From an uncultured Collinsella sp. (GTDB taxonomy: Bacteria > Actinomycetota > Coriobacteriia > Coriobacteriales > Coriobacteriaceae): a stretch of 50,059 nucleotides of DNA. The notes beneath the pieces were generated by a model. That model had not been told where the DNA came from, made no database searches, and saw only the letters and a list, made by a program, of their open reading frames with translations. How positions within the stretch are numbered: the first letter of the stretch is position 1; each line of letters begins with the position of its first letter. Where the stretch lies: NCBI GenBank assembly GCA_959599095.1, contig CAUGGC010000017.1, forward strand, positions 1 to 50,059, read 5' to 3'. Shown piece by piece: positions 23,964-32,390 of this stretch. A program made the translations under genes and the position numbers.

Positions 23964-26264
23964 ATGTTCGCTGCCGCCATCTCGCTCGTCGGTCTTGCGG
24001 CGACCGTCTACCTTGTCTTGCGCGAGGCCAAGGCCATTCGCGCTCAGTCGGACACCGTTGCCAAAAGCGCTCTTGGGTGGAGCGTCGTCTTCGGCCTGTT
24101 CCAGGTCTTTTTGACTATTTGGGGCGCCGTGGGCCTCGTCGCTCAAAACGAGCCGCTCGCCTTTGTGATGCTCATCCTGACCAACGCCATCCTCACCGGC
24201 TGCGCCTGGGCCAGCATCGCCCGCGATCGCATCGCCCCGCGCGTCTTTACGTTCGCCAAGCCCGACGCCCCCGCCCCCACCGGCAAGCTCGCCCGCCTGC
24301 GCGGCGCCTTTGTGGGCAAACCACTCGTCGCCGCCGTCCTGTGCCTGCTGCTCGCCGGCGTCTTTGCGCTGCTGGGCATGGAGGTCTCGTCCAACCACGA
24401 CTTTACCTGGGTCTACCCCCTGTGCATCCTGCTCGAGTGGGCCATCATCACCGTGCTCATGATCGGCTTGTTCTTCCTGTTCCAGCGCCACGGCGCAGCT
24501 CCCGCGGTCCTGGCCTTTGCCCTCTTTGTCCTGGGCATTGCCGAGTTCTTCGTCATCACGTTTAAATCCATGCCCATCCAGCCGGGCGACCTTTCGGCCA
24601 TCTCCACCGCCGCCGCGGTCGCCGGCACCGGCTACACCTTCTCCATCTCGCTGTTCTGCGTGCTGTCCATGGGCTTTACCGCCATCGCCATGCTGCTGTG
24701 CGAGTACGCCGGCCTGGTGGCACCGCACCGTCAGAAGGGTGCCGCCAACGCCAGGCGCATGCTGCTCACCAACCTGCTCGTGGCAGTGCTGTGCCTGGGC
24801 GGCGTAACCGCGCATGTCACGCTCATCGACTACTACAACACCCTCGGCATCACCGTCTACACCTGGCGCCCGCTCGAGAGCTACTGGCGCGAGGGCTACC
24901 TGCCTGCCTTTATTAGTGCGGCGCAGTCCATCAAGCCGCCCAAACCCGCCGACTACTCCGTCGACGATGCCAAGGCCACGCTCAAAAAGTACGCCAAGGC
25001 CTACGACAAGTCCGACGCTGCCAAGAGCGACGAGCGCGCCGCCGCAAAGGAGCAGTTCGACAGCGAGAAGCCCACGGTCATCGCCATCATGAACGAGACC
25101 TTCTCGGATCTGTCGATCTACCAGAACATGCGCGCCGGTTACGAGGGTCCGCAGTACTTTAAGAGCCTGTCCAACTGCCTCAGCCGCGGCAAGCTCTATG
25201 TGAGCGCCTACGGCGGCGGTACCGCCAATACCGAGTTTGAGTTTATGACCGGCAACTCCATGGCCAACCTGGGCTCGGGCGTGTACCCCTACACCATCTA
25301 CAACATGGAAACGACCGGAAACCTGGCAGAGCAGTTCAAATCGCTCGGCTATTCCACCACGGCCATGCACCCCAACCACGCGACCAACTGGAACCGCGAG
25401 AACGTCTACAAGGACTTTGGCTTTGACCAGTTCCTGTCCATCAACGATTTCCAGGGCGCCGATACCCTGCGCGGTATGGTGACCGACCAGGCTACCTACG
25501 ACAAGATTCTTGAGCTGCTCGACCAGAACGCCGATCCGCAGTTCATCTTCGACGTGACCATGCAGAACCACTCGGGCTACGATACGGGCCTGCTGCCGGT
25601 CGACAAGCAAATGCACCTGAACATCGACACGACCGACCTGGACACCAAGACCGTCGAGGACGGCACGCTGTCCGATGTCGACGAGTATGTCTCGTGCATC
25701 GAGCAATCCGACCAGGCGCTGCGCTACTTCCTCAACGCCCTGAGCAAGCTCGACCGTAAGGTGGTCGTGGTGTTCTGGGGCGATCACCAGCCGTTCTTCC
25801 CGTCCAAGTTCAACGACAAGTGGTTTACCGGCGAGGACGATGCCATGCACCAGGAACGTCTGTGGCAGACCGACTACATCATCTGGGCTAACTACGACGT
25901 TGCCGGCTGCGACCAGACGAGCGAGGTCGACGACCTGTCCACCAACTACCTGTCCACGCAGCTCATGCAGCTGATTGGCGCACCGCTGACCGACTACCAG
26001 AAGGCGCATATGACGCTGCGCGAGTCGCTGCCCGCTATCAACTCGGTGGGCTACGAGGACGCCAGCCTGCGCTGGGCACTCTCCTCCAACGTCACCGGTG
26101 ACGACGCCGCTGCCGCAGCCGCCACCAAGGCGCGCGAGGATTACGCCAAGATGCAGTACTACGAGATGTTCCGCGACGGCAAGAACGTGTACACCGAGCA
26201 CTTCCAGACCGAGGCCAACGAGACCGACCCCAACCTGGCACCGGGTACGACCAAGATTAAGTAG
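23964..26264 (+). CDS. LTA synthase family sulfatase-fold membrane protein
   Basis: A 766-residue protein of the COG1368 (LtaS/MdoB) group. The first 290 residues hold several membrane helices, and the rest is an extracellular alkaline-phosphatase/sulfatase domain. The metal and nucleophile motif is MNETFSDLS near residue 374, in which the Thr would be the nucleophile. A substrate motif GGGTANTEFEFMTG and the metal-binding FWGDHQPFF near residue 605 follow. LtaS enzymes move glycerol phosphate from phosphatidylglycerol onto cell-surface polymers; the exact polymer in this group is unknown. I chose the ATG at 23964 because GAGGAG lies 7 bp upstream. It ends in a terminator cassette that opens the repeat block at 26318. 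Confidence 0.9.
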   Translation: MFAAAISLVGLAATVYLVLREAKAIRAQSDTVAKSALGWSVVFGLFQVFLTIWGAVGLVAQNEPLAFVMLILTNAILTGCAWASIARDRIAPRVFTFAKPDAPAPTGKLARLRGAFVGKPLVAAVLCLLLAGVFALLGMEVSSNHDFTWVYPLCILLEWAIITVLMIGLFFLFQRHGAAPAVLAFALFVLGIAEFFVITFKSMPIQPGDLSAISTAAAVAGTGYTFSISLFCVLSMGFTAIAMLLCEYAGLVAPHRQKGAANARRMLLTNLLVAVLCLGGVTAHVTLIDYYNTLGITVYTWRPLESYWREGYLPAFISAAQSIKPPKPADYSVDDAKATLKKYAKAYDKSDAAKSDERAAAKEQFDSEKPTVIAIMNETFSDLSIYQNMRAGYEGPQYFKSLSNCLSRGKLYVSAYGGGTANTEFEFMTGNSMANLGSGVYPYTIYNMETTGNLAEQFKSLGYSTTAMHPNHATNWNRENVYKDFGFDQFLSINDFQGADTLRGMVTDQATYDKILELLDQNADPQFIFDVTMQNHSGYDTGLLPVDKQMHLNIDTTDLDTKTVEDGTLSDVDEYVSCIEQSDQALRYFLNALSKLDRKVVVVFWGDHQPFFPSKFNDKWFTGEDDAMHQERLWQTDYIIWANYDVAGCDQTSEVDDLSTNYLSTQLMQLIGAPLTDYQKAHMTLRESLPAINSVGYEDASLRWALSSNVTGDDAAAAAATKAREDYAKMQYYEMFRDGKNVYTEHFQTEANETDPNLAPGTTKIK

Positions 26265-26317
26265 CTGCTAGCTGCTGAGCCACAACTGAAACGTCTGTCC
26301 AGGCGGAGGCATATAAG

Positions 26318-26374
26318 GTTCCCTGCTCGGACAGTCCTGCGCAAGACGAAGGCCACGTTATGTGGCCTTCTTTG
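26318..26374 (+). terminator. Terminator cassette copy A, inverted partner of 31588-31643
   Basis: GAAGGCCAC (26348-26356) and GTGGCCTTC (26362-26370) form a perfect 9-bp stem followed by TTTG. The whole 57-bp cassette, including TCCTGCGCAAGACGAAGG, recurs almost identically in inverted orientation at 31588-31643. It ends the LTA-synthase-family gene and starts 5 bp before repeat array 2. A small RNA with this terminator is also possible. Confidence 0.75.
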
Positions 26375-26378
26375 TTTG

Positions 26379-26733
26379 CGGAAAGTGTGTCCCGGAATTC
26401 TTGTCTGGAATGGGATGCAGTTTCCGCTTGGGACCCGATTGGGAAAGTGTGTCCCACTATTCAGCTGGATTCCGGGATGTATTTTCCGGTTGAGGCTCGT
26501 TGGGAAAATGCGTCCCACTTTGGGGGCTGATTCTGGGACGTGGTTTCCGGTTGGCTCTCATTGGGAAAGTTCATCCCATTTCTCGGCCTAATTATGGGAC
26601 GCAGTTTCCCGTTGAGGACCCTTTGGGAAAGTGCGTCCCGGTCTGGGCGCTCAAACTGGGATGGATTTTCCGGATGAGGGCTTGACGGAAAATGTGTCCC
26701 GTTCCGGGCGCTAATTGTGGGATGCAGTTTCCG
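26379..26733. repeat. Alternating inverted-repeat array 2 (6 units)
   Basis: Left arms (consensus GGGAAAnTGnGTCCC) start at 26379, 26441, 26502, 26563, 26625 and 26686. Right arms start at 26412, 26474, 26535, 26596, 26658 and 26719. Left to right is 33 bp in all six and right to next left is 28-29 bp. Pieces between arms are partly alike (GTTGAGGCTCGTT-like linkers and CTGGGCGCT-like loops), so units have duplicated. No gene lies between 26265 and 26821. Confidence 0.93.
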
Positions 26734-26756
26734 CTTGCGGAGTCTCCACTCAACAG

Positions 26757-26795
26757 AAAACCCGGGTGGCCTGTTTTTTGGCTACCCGGGTTTTT
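26757..26795 (-). terminator. Terminator of the surface protein gene
   Basis: AAAACCCGGGTGGCC pairs with GGCTACCCGGGTTTT around a T-rich loop, with a few mismatches near the loop, and lies 27 bp past the stop of the minus-strand gene. The minus-strand tail is TTTTCTG. Confidence 0.75.
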
Positions 26796-26821
26796 GGGTT
26801 GTCGATATGTTCGACTGGCTA

Positions 26822-29800
26822 CTAGTGGGTCTTGCGGCGCTTGATCAGCATGATGAGGGCTATCACTACGAGCGTTGCTCCCGCTGCTGCTGCGGTGGCG
26901 ACTAGGGCGAATGTTTGGTCGCCGGTGTTTGCGAGGTTCTTCGCTGTGGTCGTAGTCTTGACCTTGGTGTCGGTCTTAGCTCCGTTGTCGGACTTGGGCT
27001 TGTCCGGGTTCGTCGGGGTCTCAGGAGTCTCGGGGTCCTTTGAGCCTTCGGAATCGGTTGGGCCGGCGGTGTTTACCAGCGTATGGTCCAGGAACTTCTT
27101 GGCGCCCGCACTTGCCTGTGAGAACAGGCGGCGCGTGCGGATCGGGGTGGCGTTCACCGTTGTGGGCGCCGTCTCCCCGGCCTCGATATTCACGAGCGTC
27201 GTGCCGGTGTCGAGGCCCACGTCGTTGTATCCCACGTGGCAGTAATACTGCGCACCGTCATCGTCTGCGGTCAGGTCAATCTCGAGCTTTGAGGCCGTTC
27301 CAGCCGCGAGGTTGCCATCGGCACCCACGAGCTTAAACTCTGTCTCGCCGCGGCCCTTGCGGTACCACATATAGGTCGGTGCCAGCCCTGTTTCGCTATC
27401 GTCAGCACCGAGTTGCTTCACATGGCCAATCGCCGAGAGCGTCAGGTGGCTTCCCGCCGTGCGCTCAACCGAAGAGTCGTATCCAAGATCCGACCCCTCC
27501 GCAGCATCCGCCGCAGGTCCGCTCACGGTCATCGTCATGCCATCGGGCATGGTCTTGACCGTGATGATTGCCGAGCGAATACCTGTTTCGGTCGTGGATC
27601 CATTCTTAACGGCGGCGATGGCGAATCGATACTCCGTATTGGGCTGCAGCCCATCCCACTTGAGCGAGGTCTGCGTGTTGTCGGCAATCTTCCAGCTATT
27701 GACGACCGCATCCGCCGCATTGCTCTGCAGCATGCCCACGCCGTAGCTAAAGCCACTCTTGTTTGCGAGTACATCGTCCCAGCTAAACGTAACGCTGGTC
27801 GAATCGACGGCGTTTGCCGTAAAGCCCGTCACGGCCGGCGCGTCGGGCATCTCGACGTCCTTAACGTCATAGCCCACGATCCAGAACTGGTCGGTGTCCT
27901 TGGTGCCGAGCTTGTCGCCCGAGTCTGCCTCGAACTTGTCGACATCCACCGCGTTGACGCCCAGACGCCACACAAAACCGTACTTGCCCTGCGCGGCCTC
28001 GGGCAGGTTGTCGACGGTGCCGCCGTATTCGGTCGATTCACTCGAGGAGTTACCCGTAGTAAAGCCGGCGTTGGCACCAAAGCACAGGCCGCCAAACAAC
28101 TCGTGCTTTGCGAGCTTCGCGCCCATGACAACGCTGCCGTTCAGCGTCAAGCCGAGCTCGAGCTCCTGCTCCTTGCCCTCCTCGACTTCGATGGTCTGCT
28201 CAATGCTCGCCCCCGACTGCGCGGCGGCGCCGTTAAACCCATCGTGCGTGTAGGCGCGCGTTACGCCAGGCTTGCCCAGGCCAAAGGAATCCCCAACGGG
28301 AGTCTCGCCGTTGAGCGTCGTTTGATAGGTTCCGGGTTCTCCCGACCGGTTGGTCAAAAAGTAGCTGAGCGGCGTCATATTGTGCTGTTTGGCAATGCGG
28401 TCATAGGCCTCGACATTAACGACCGAGGTCTGCGCGCCGAGCGACACGGGCGCCGCCATCACGCCCTTGCCACCAGTTTCCTCATTTTCGATCTCATACT
28501 CGTAATAGACCATCGGAATCGTGTAGAGCACGGCCTTGTCACCCTCGCCGGCATGCGACTCATAGCTTACGCTTGCGCTGACCGTGCGCTCGCTCCGGTA
28601 GTCATAGCATCCCTCGGCGGCAAAATCGACTGAAGCATTCATCGCGACCAGGGGCGGACCGGTCTGCACCTCGACGGCAACGCCCAACTCGGCGCCAATG
28701 GTATAGCCCTGGGATGTCCCCGTGCCCTTTTCCTCTCCGTATGACGTGCCGCCCAACACCAGATAGCCGTATGCCTGCTCCAGATCCTCAACATAGGGCG
28801 CATCCTGCAGCACGGCAAGCACGCGCGGGTTGGTATAGACCTTGTAGCGGTCCTTGTACGTGATCTTGACGCTGTCGTTGTCGACATCGGGCAGCGCGAG
28901 CGAGATAAATGTGCCGTAGGTAGTGCCGCGACGGTTGCTCTCGCTAATCACCTGCTCCTCGCCGCGGCGCACCTTTCCGTTCTCGTCGAGCGAAAAATGC
29001 GAGGCGGTCATCCAATAGTAGTCATCGTTCTTGCGCAGGTCCTCGTCGCGGTGCTTGCCCACCACGGCGATAAAGCTCTCGTTATAGCGGTCCGAACCCG
29101 AGACGCTGCCCGCCTTGACGTCGCTGATCCACACCTGCTCTATACCCTTGTGGTCATGCTTGTTGCTGCTGTTGTATTGCTGACCGCTCATGCTCATGGT
29201 TCCGACCATGGACCCCAAGCCCTGAGCCCCGCTCTGTGCCGTGTTGCAGGCAAAGTCGCGGAACACATCGCCGCCCACGAGCACCTCGTCAACCGCCAGC
29301 TGCTCGGACAGGCCGTCAAGGTTGGCAGTGGCAAGGGCAATAGGCGCCAAGGTGCACGGATAGCGCTTATCCTGAGCGCTATCCTTCCATGCGCTGTTGG
29401 GCACATGCATCAGCCCATAGGAGGCGAGGAGCCCGTCTCTGTATTCCTTGCAATCGGAAAGCTTGAACTCGCCAGACTCCGAGTCAAAATACGCGTAGCG
29501 GTACAGCGCGCCGTACAGCCCCTTGCTGCCGTCAGAAGCGCCGTAATCAAAAGCGCTGCGTTGCCAGTCATAGCCCGCAAGAATAAGGCCCGTGACGGTT
29601 TCACCCGTCTTCTTTCCTTCTTCATCGTAGGCGGCAAACGTGCCGAACGCCGCATTCGCAGCGACCATGGTCTTGCCGTTCGCGGAGAGGGAGATTGCGC
29701 CCGCGTCGCCCAGAGCATCGACATGGACGAGCGCACCCTTGGATGCATCCCACGAAAACAGCTCGCAATGCGTCGACTTATCAATATTCTTCTTGCCGTA

Positions 29801-30910
29801 GGGTGCCGAGACCACGATGGCGAGGTCATCGCAAAAATCGCGATCGAGGTCGCCGGCCGCTAGCGAAACGACAGGAGCTGACTGAAGCTGCGTCCAGGAG
29901 TCGTTCCCGCCCTTGTTGTACGTGGTGTAGTCCGCGGCGTTACCGGCATCGATCTTGACGACGCTTTGCTTCCAGTTGCCGCCCTCCAAGTCATACATGT
30001 CGACTACAGCCTTGCGCACGCCGTTCTCGTCGACATAGCAGCCCGCGTAGACAAAAAGCTCGTCGACGCCGTCGCCATCGACATCGCCCGCCTCGACATC
30101 AAAGACGGCGTCGTGCTCTTGCAGGTAACCGGCATCCAGGTACTTAAAACGGCCTTCGTACATCATATTAGTGTTGACCGTCACCGGCAGGTGTGTGTCG
30201 AGAGTGCGCGTACGCCCGTTGCTAAACGAGTAGAGGACCAGCTCAACCTTTCCGGCGTATGACTTGCCGTCAATCGTCGTGGAGGAACTGTCGCCGTAGG
30301 CACGGAGCTCGGCAACGCGGCTCTTTTTGCCCGTGCTGGCGTCGCTGCAGAACTCAACACTCGTGGCGTGAATGCCCGAGAAACCGTTGTTGTCGTTGGC
30401 GAGTACTGTTGAGGACTCATTGTTGCTTAGGTACGACCAGGTGCCGCCACCGTAGTCGCTATGCTTGTAGAGATCGCTGTTCGTATCGAAGTTGTTGACG
30501 TTTTGCCAGAACTTTGCGGCGCCCCACACACTTCCATAGCCATCGGTGAGTTTGCTGCTGCCGCCAATGTCACCGCGCTCGACGTTCTCGAGCTTGTCGC
30601 GCAGAGTGTAGCGATTGCCATGGCTACCGTTAGCTGCCATATAGACCTCGCTGCGCGTGGCAAACGTCGTGGGGGTATCAGTGGAATAGGGGCCAACGGT
30701 ATCGGCCGGAATGTCCTCGCTCGCGCCCAGACCCAGGGCTTGATAATCCTGCTCGGTCATATCGGTGATTGCGGGCGCGTCTGCCGCCTGGGCAACCTGG
30801 GGCGTGGCCGTGAAGCAGGCGACGCTCATGGCGATCAACGCAGCAAGCGCCGCCGTCCCAACAAGCGGGATTTTCGACAGCCTACGGATACGGGGGTGTG
30901 GAACGTACAT
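26822..30910 (-). CDS. Large sortase-anchored surface protein with FG-GAP-like and FnIII domains
   Basis: A 1362-residue cell-surface protein. A Sec signal peptide covers about residues 1-43 (cleavage near AQAADA). The N-terminal 700 residues contain beta-propeller-like FG-GAP/VCBS phrases rich in Asp (DVEAGDVDGDGVDELFV, AAGDLDRDFCDDLAIV). A fibronectin type III domain lies near 1023-1120 and an Ig-like region near 1120-1235. A Pro/Glu/Lys/Thr-rich wall spacer follows. The C-terminus is LANTGD, a hydrophobic helix and RRKTH, a sortase signal with Ala in place of Pro. I chose the ATG at 30910 because GAGGT lies about 7 bp upstream. The gene is alone between two repeat arrays. Function unknown; adhesion or ligand binding is an inference. 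Confidence 0.88.
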   Translation of the reverse strand: MYVPHPRIRRLSKIPLVGTAALAALIAMSVACFTATPQVAQAADAPAITDMTEQDYQALGLGASEDIPADTVGPYSTDTPTTFATRSEVYMAANGSHGNRYTLRDKLENVERGDIGGSSKLTDGYGSVWGAAKFWQNVNNFDTNSDLYKHSDYGGGTWSYLSNNESSTVLANDNNGFSGIHATSVEFCSDASTGKKSRVAELRAYGDSSSTTIDGKSYAGKVELVLYSFSNGRTRTLDTHLPVTVNTNMMYEGRFKYLDAGYLQEHDAVFDVEAGDVDGDGVDELFVYAGCYVDENGVRKAVVDMYDLEGGNWKQSVVKIDAGNAADYTTYNKGGNDSWTQLQSAPVVSLAAGDLDRDFCDDLAIVVSAPYGKKNIDKSTHCELFSWDASKGALVHVDALGDAGAISLSANGKTMVAANAAFGTFAAYDEEGKKTGETVTGLILAGYDWQRSAFDYGASDGSKGLYGALYRYAYFDSESGEFKLSDCKEYRDGLLASYGLMHVPNSAWKDSAQDKRYPCTLAPIALATANLDGLSEQLAVDEVLVGGDVFRDFACNTAQSGAQGLGSMVGTMSMSGQQYNSSNKHDHKGIEQVWISDVKAGSVSGSDRYNESFIAVVGKHRDEDLRKNDDYYWMTASHFSLDENGKVRRGEEQVISESNRRGTTYGTFISLALPDVDNDSVKITYKDRYKVYTNPRVLAVLQDAPYVEDLEQAYGYLVLGGTSYGEEKGTGTSQGYTIGAELGVAVEVQTGPPLVAMNASVDFAAEGCYDYRSERTVSASVSYESHAGEGDKAVLYTIPMVYYEYEIENEETGGKGVMAAPVSLGAQTSVVNVEAYDRIAKQHNMTPLSYFLTNRSGEPGTYQTTLNGETPVGDSFGLGKPGVTRAYTHDGFNGAAAQSGASIEQTIEVEEGKEQELELGLTLNGSVVMGAKLAKHELFGGLCFGANAGFTTGNSSSESTEYGGTVDNLPEAAQGKYGFVWRLGVNAVDVDKFEADSGDKLGTKDTDQFWIVGYDVKDVEMPDAPAVTGFTANAVDSTSVTFSWDDVLANKSGFSYGVGMLQSNAADAVVNSWKIADNTQTSLKWDGLQPNTEYRFAIAAVKNGSTTETGIRSAIITVKTMPDGMTMTVSGPAADAAEGSDLGYDSSVERTAGSHLTLSAIGHVKQLGADDSETGLAPTYMWYRKGRGETEFKLVGADGNLAAGTASKLEIDLTADDDGAQYYCHVGYNDVGLDTGTTLVNIEAGETAPTTVNATPIRTRRLFSQASAGAKKFLDHTLVNTAGPTDSEGSKDPETPETPTNPDKPKSDNGAKTDTKVKTTTTAKNLANTGDQTFALVATAAAAGATLVVIALIMLIKRRKTH

Positions 30911-30979
30911 GAGGGACCTCGCTTTATTCGAGTGGAGTGGACTCATTTTTACAAATGATACGTCCGATGCCCGATATCA

Positions 30980-31019
30980 CGTGTCTCATTTTCGCCAACG
31001 GCGTGTCTCATTTTTGAGA
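30980..31019 (-). promoter_or_regulatory. Tandem operator-like repeats upstream of the surface protein gene
   Basis: CGTGTCTCATTTT occurs at 30980-30992 and again at 31002-31014, exactly 22 bp (two helical turns) apart. The second copy is part of the inverted repeat TCTCA-TTTT-TGAGA (31006-31019). A partial third copy (CTCATTTTT) lies near 30944, at the gene start. Spacing on one DNA face suggests a regulator binding site. Confidence 0.45.
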
Positions 31020-31032
31020 ATCCGAGATGCCG

Positions 31033-31481
31033 CGGAAATCTTATCCCAGCTCAAAGGCCATTTCTGGGATGTATTTTCCGTCGAGTGCCTCATCGGGAAA
31101 CTGCATCCCATTTCAAGCGTCGATTCTGGGACGCACTTTCCCCTTAGACCCTCAACCGGAAACCGCATCCCACTTTGAGCACAAATTCCGGGATGCATTT
31201 TCCGCTTGAGCCTCATTGGGAAACGGCGTCCCACTTTGAGGGCTGATTGTGAGATGCATTTTCCGGTTTTGCTCTCATTGGGAAAATGCATCCCGTTTCT
31301 TGACCGAATAATGGGACGCAATTTCCCGTTGGAGCGCCTTTGGGAAAGTGTGTCCCACTTCGACCGCCCAGAGTGGGATGCACTTTCCGCAAAGCACCTC
31401 AACGGGAAACTACGTCCCATTCCAAAGGCAAATTCCGGGACGCATTTTTCGAAAGCCTGCCCATCCGGAAAGCCCGTCCCA
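31033..31481. repeat. Alternating inverted-repeat array 3 (8 units)
   Basis: Left arms start at 31033, 31095, 31157, 31218, 31280, 31342, 31404 and 31466. Right arms start at 31066, 31128, 31190, 31251, 31313, 31375 and 31437; the eighth right arm is decayed. Left to right is 33 bp in every case where it can be measured; right to next left is 28-29 bp; the period is 61-62 bp. Sites read GGGAAAnnnCnTCCC or its complement. No gene lies between 30911 and 31711, and reading frames across the repeats are artefacts. Confidence 0.93.
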
Positions 31482-31540
31482 CTTTGGACGCATCCGGGCA
31501 CGGAACCATCGACCTATCAGGCCTTCCATCAATAAAGAGG

Positions 31541-31669
31541 CGTCCTCCCGGACGGCGGGGCACGAAGTTCATCGCGAGTTCCGCACGCAAAGAAGGCCAC
31601 TTAATGTGGCCTTCGTCTTGCGCAGGACTGTAGAGCAGGGAACTTCGTGCCCCGACGCCCGGGAGGACG
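31541..31669. repeat. Long palindrome containing terminator cassette copy B
   Basis: The outer arms 31541-31570 and 31640-31669 are inverted copies over 30 bp with two mismatches (GGGGCACGAAGTTC at their inner ends). Inside, GAAGGCCAC (31592-31600) and GTGGCCTTC (31606-31614) form a 9-bp hairpin. Positions 31588-31643 are the inverted copy of the cassette at 26318-26374. The region closes the surface-protein block on its right. Confidence 0.85.
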
Positions 31670-31711
31670 TTTCATTTAGAAAGATGGACCGACCGCCGTC
31701 AGCGATGGGAG

Positions 31712-32263
31712 CTACTCCCCCAGCACGGCCTTTTTGGCGGCTGCAGCCATGTTGTCCAGATCTTCCTTGGTGGGGTGATCCTTTGCGGCAACCCAGTTGT
31801 CGAGCAGCATCTTATAGCGCGCGTTGTCGGGATCTTGCTCGAGCATGGCCTCGTAGCGCTGCTTGACCGCGGGGCCCATCTTGCCCTGGCACATCGCCCA
31901 GCCCGCAAGCTCGGCATCCCCAGCCAAATTGGAAGTTACGCGGTCGATAATCTGCTGGTAATAGCTCTGATCGGCCCCAAAGCCGCAGGTGCCAAACAGG
32001 AAGACGCGCTTGCCGTGCAAAGCGGAGAGCAACGCCGCGACCGAAGGCGTGCACGCGCCCTTGTCGCACCAAAAACCGACGAGCACCGTGTCGGCCGCGC
32101 AGGCGCCCTGCGCCTCGAGCGCAACCTGATCTGCATCCGCATCGTCGCTCAACGCCGCGGCATGGACAAACTCAACACCCGCAGCCTGCAGCGTACGCTT
32201 GATCGCACCCGAAACCATCCTGGTATTACCGCTCTTGCTGTTAACCACCAAAGAGCACGTCAT
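31712..32263 (-). CDS. Flavodoxin family protein, BilS-like
   Basis: A 183-residue single-domain flavodoxin. The FMN phosphate loop is SKSGNTRMV at about residues 9-17. Mid-domain phrases are VGFWCDKGACTPS and VFLFGTCGFGADQSYY, and MCQGKMGPAVKQRYE with a helical C-terminal tail follows. By memory of the family this pattern resembles BilS, the flavodoxin found with bilirubin reductase BilR, but no BilR gene is in this window, so a general electron carrier or NADPH-dependent FMN protein is possible. The ATG at 32263 and a GTG two codons upstream (32269) are both possible starts; GAGG lies before both. The gene is about 120 bp downstream of the end of the ABC genes' opposite boundary region and is not obviously co-transcribed. 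Confidence 0.82.
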   Translation of the reverse strand: MTCSLVVNSKSGNTRMVSGAIKRTLQAAGVEFVHAAALSDDADADQVALEAQGACAADTVLVGFWCDKGACTPSVAALLSALHGKRVFLFGTCGFGADQSYYQQIIDRVTSNLAGDAELAGWAMCQGKMGPAVKQRYEAMLEQDPDNARYKMLLDNWVAAKDHPTKEDLDNMAAAAKKAVLGE

Positions 32264-32390
32264 AGTCACGTTGCCTCGTATCCCCCAAAACTAAAGCCAC
32301 TAATGCAATTTATTAGATGAATATCTTAGTACTAACGTGACAGATGTAAACCACCGTCTGTCGATTGATTAATTTGCCCCACGGGCTTGC

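Noticed and set aside
31033..31481. CRISPR array
   Set aside because: The repeats alternate in orientation, arms vary in sequence, gaps are only about 14-18 bp and no cas gene is near. CRISPR repeats are direct and nearly identical.
26318..31669. Insertion sequence or composite transposon
   Set aside because: No transposase or integrase gene lies in the block and no short target duplication was found at the borders. The symmetry is reported as a finding instead.
30986..31866. Reading frames of 97-172 codons across the repeat arrays (also at 4500-4987 and 26159-26685)
   Set aside because: They follow the repeat period, have no ribosome binding site and give peptides made only of repeat translations.
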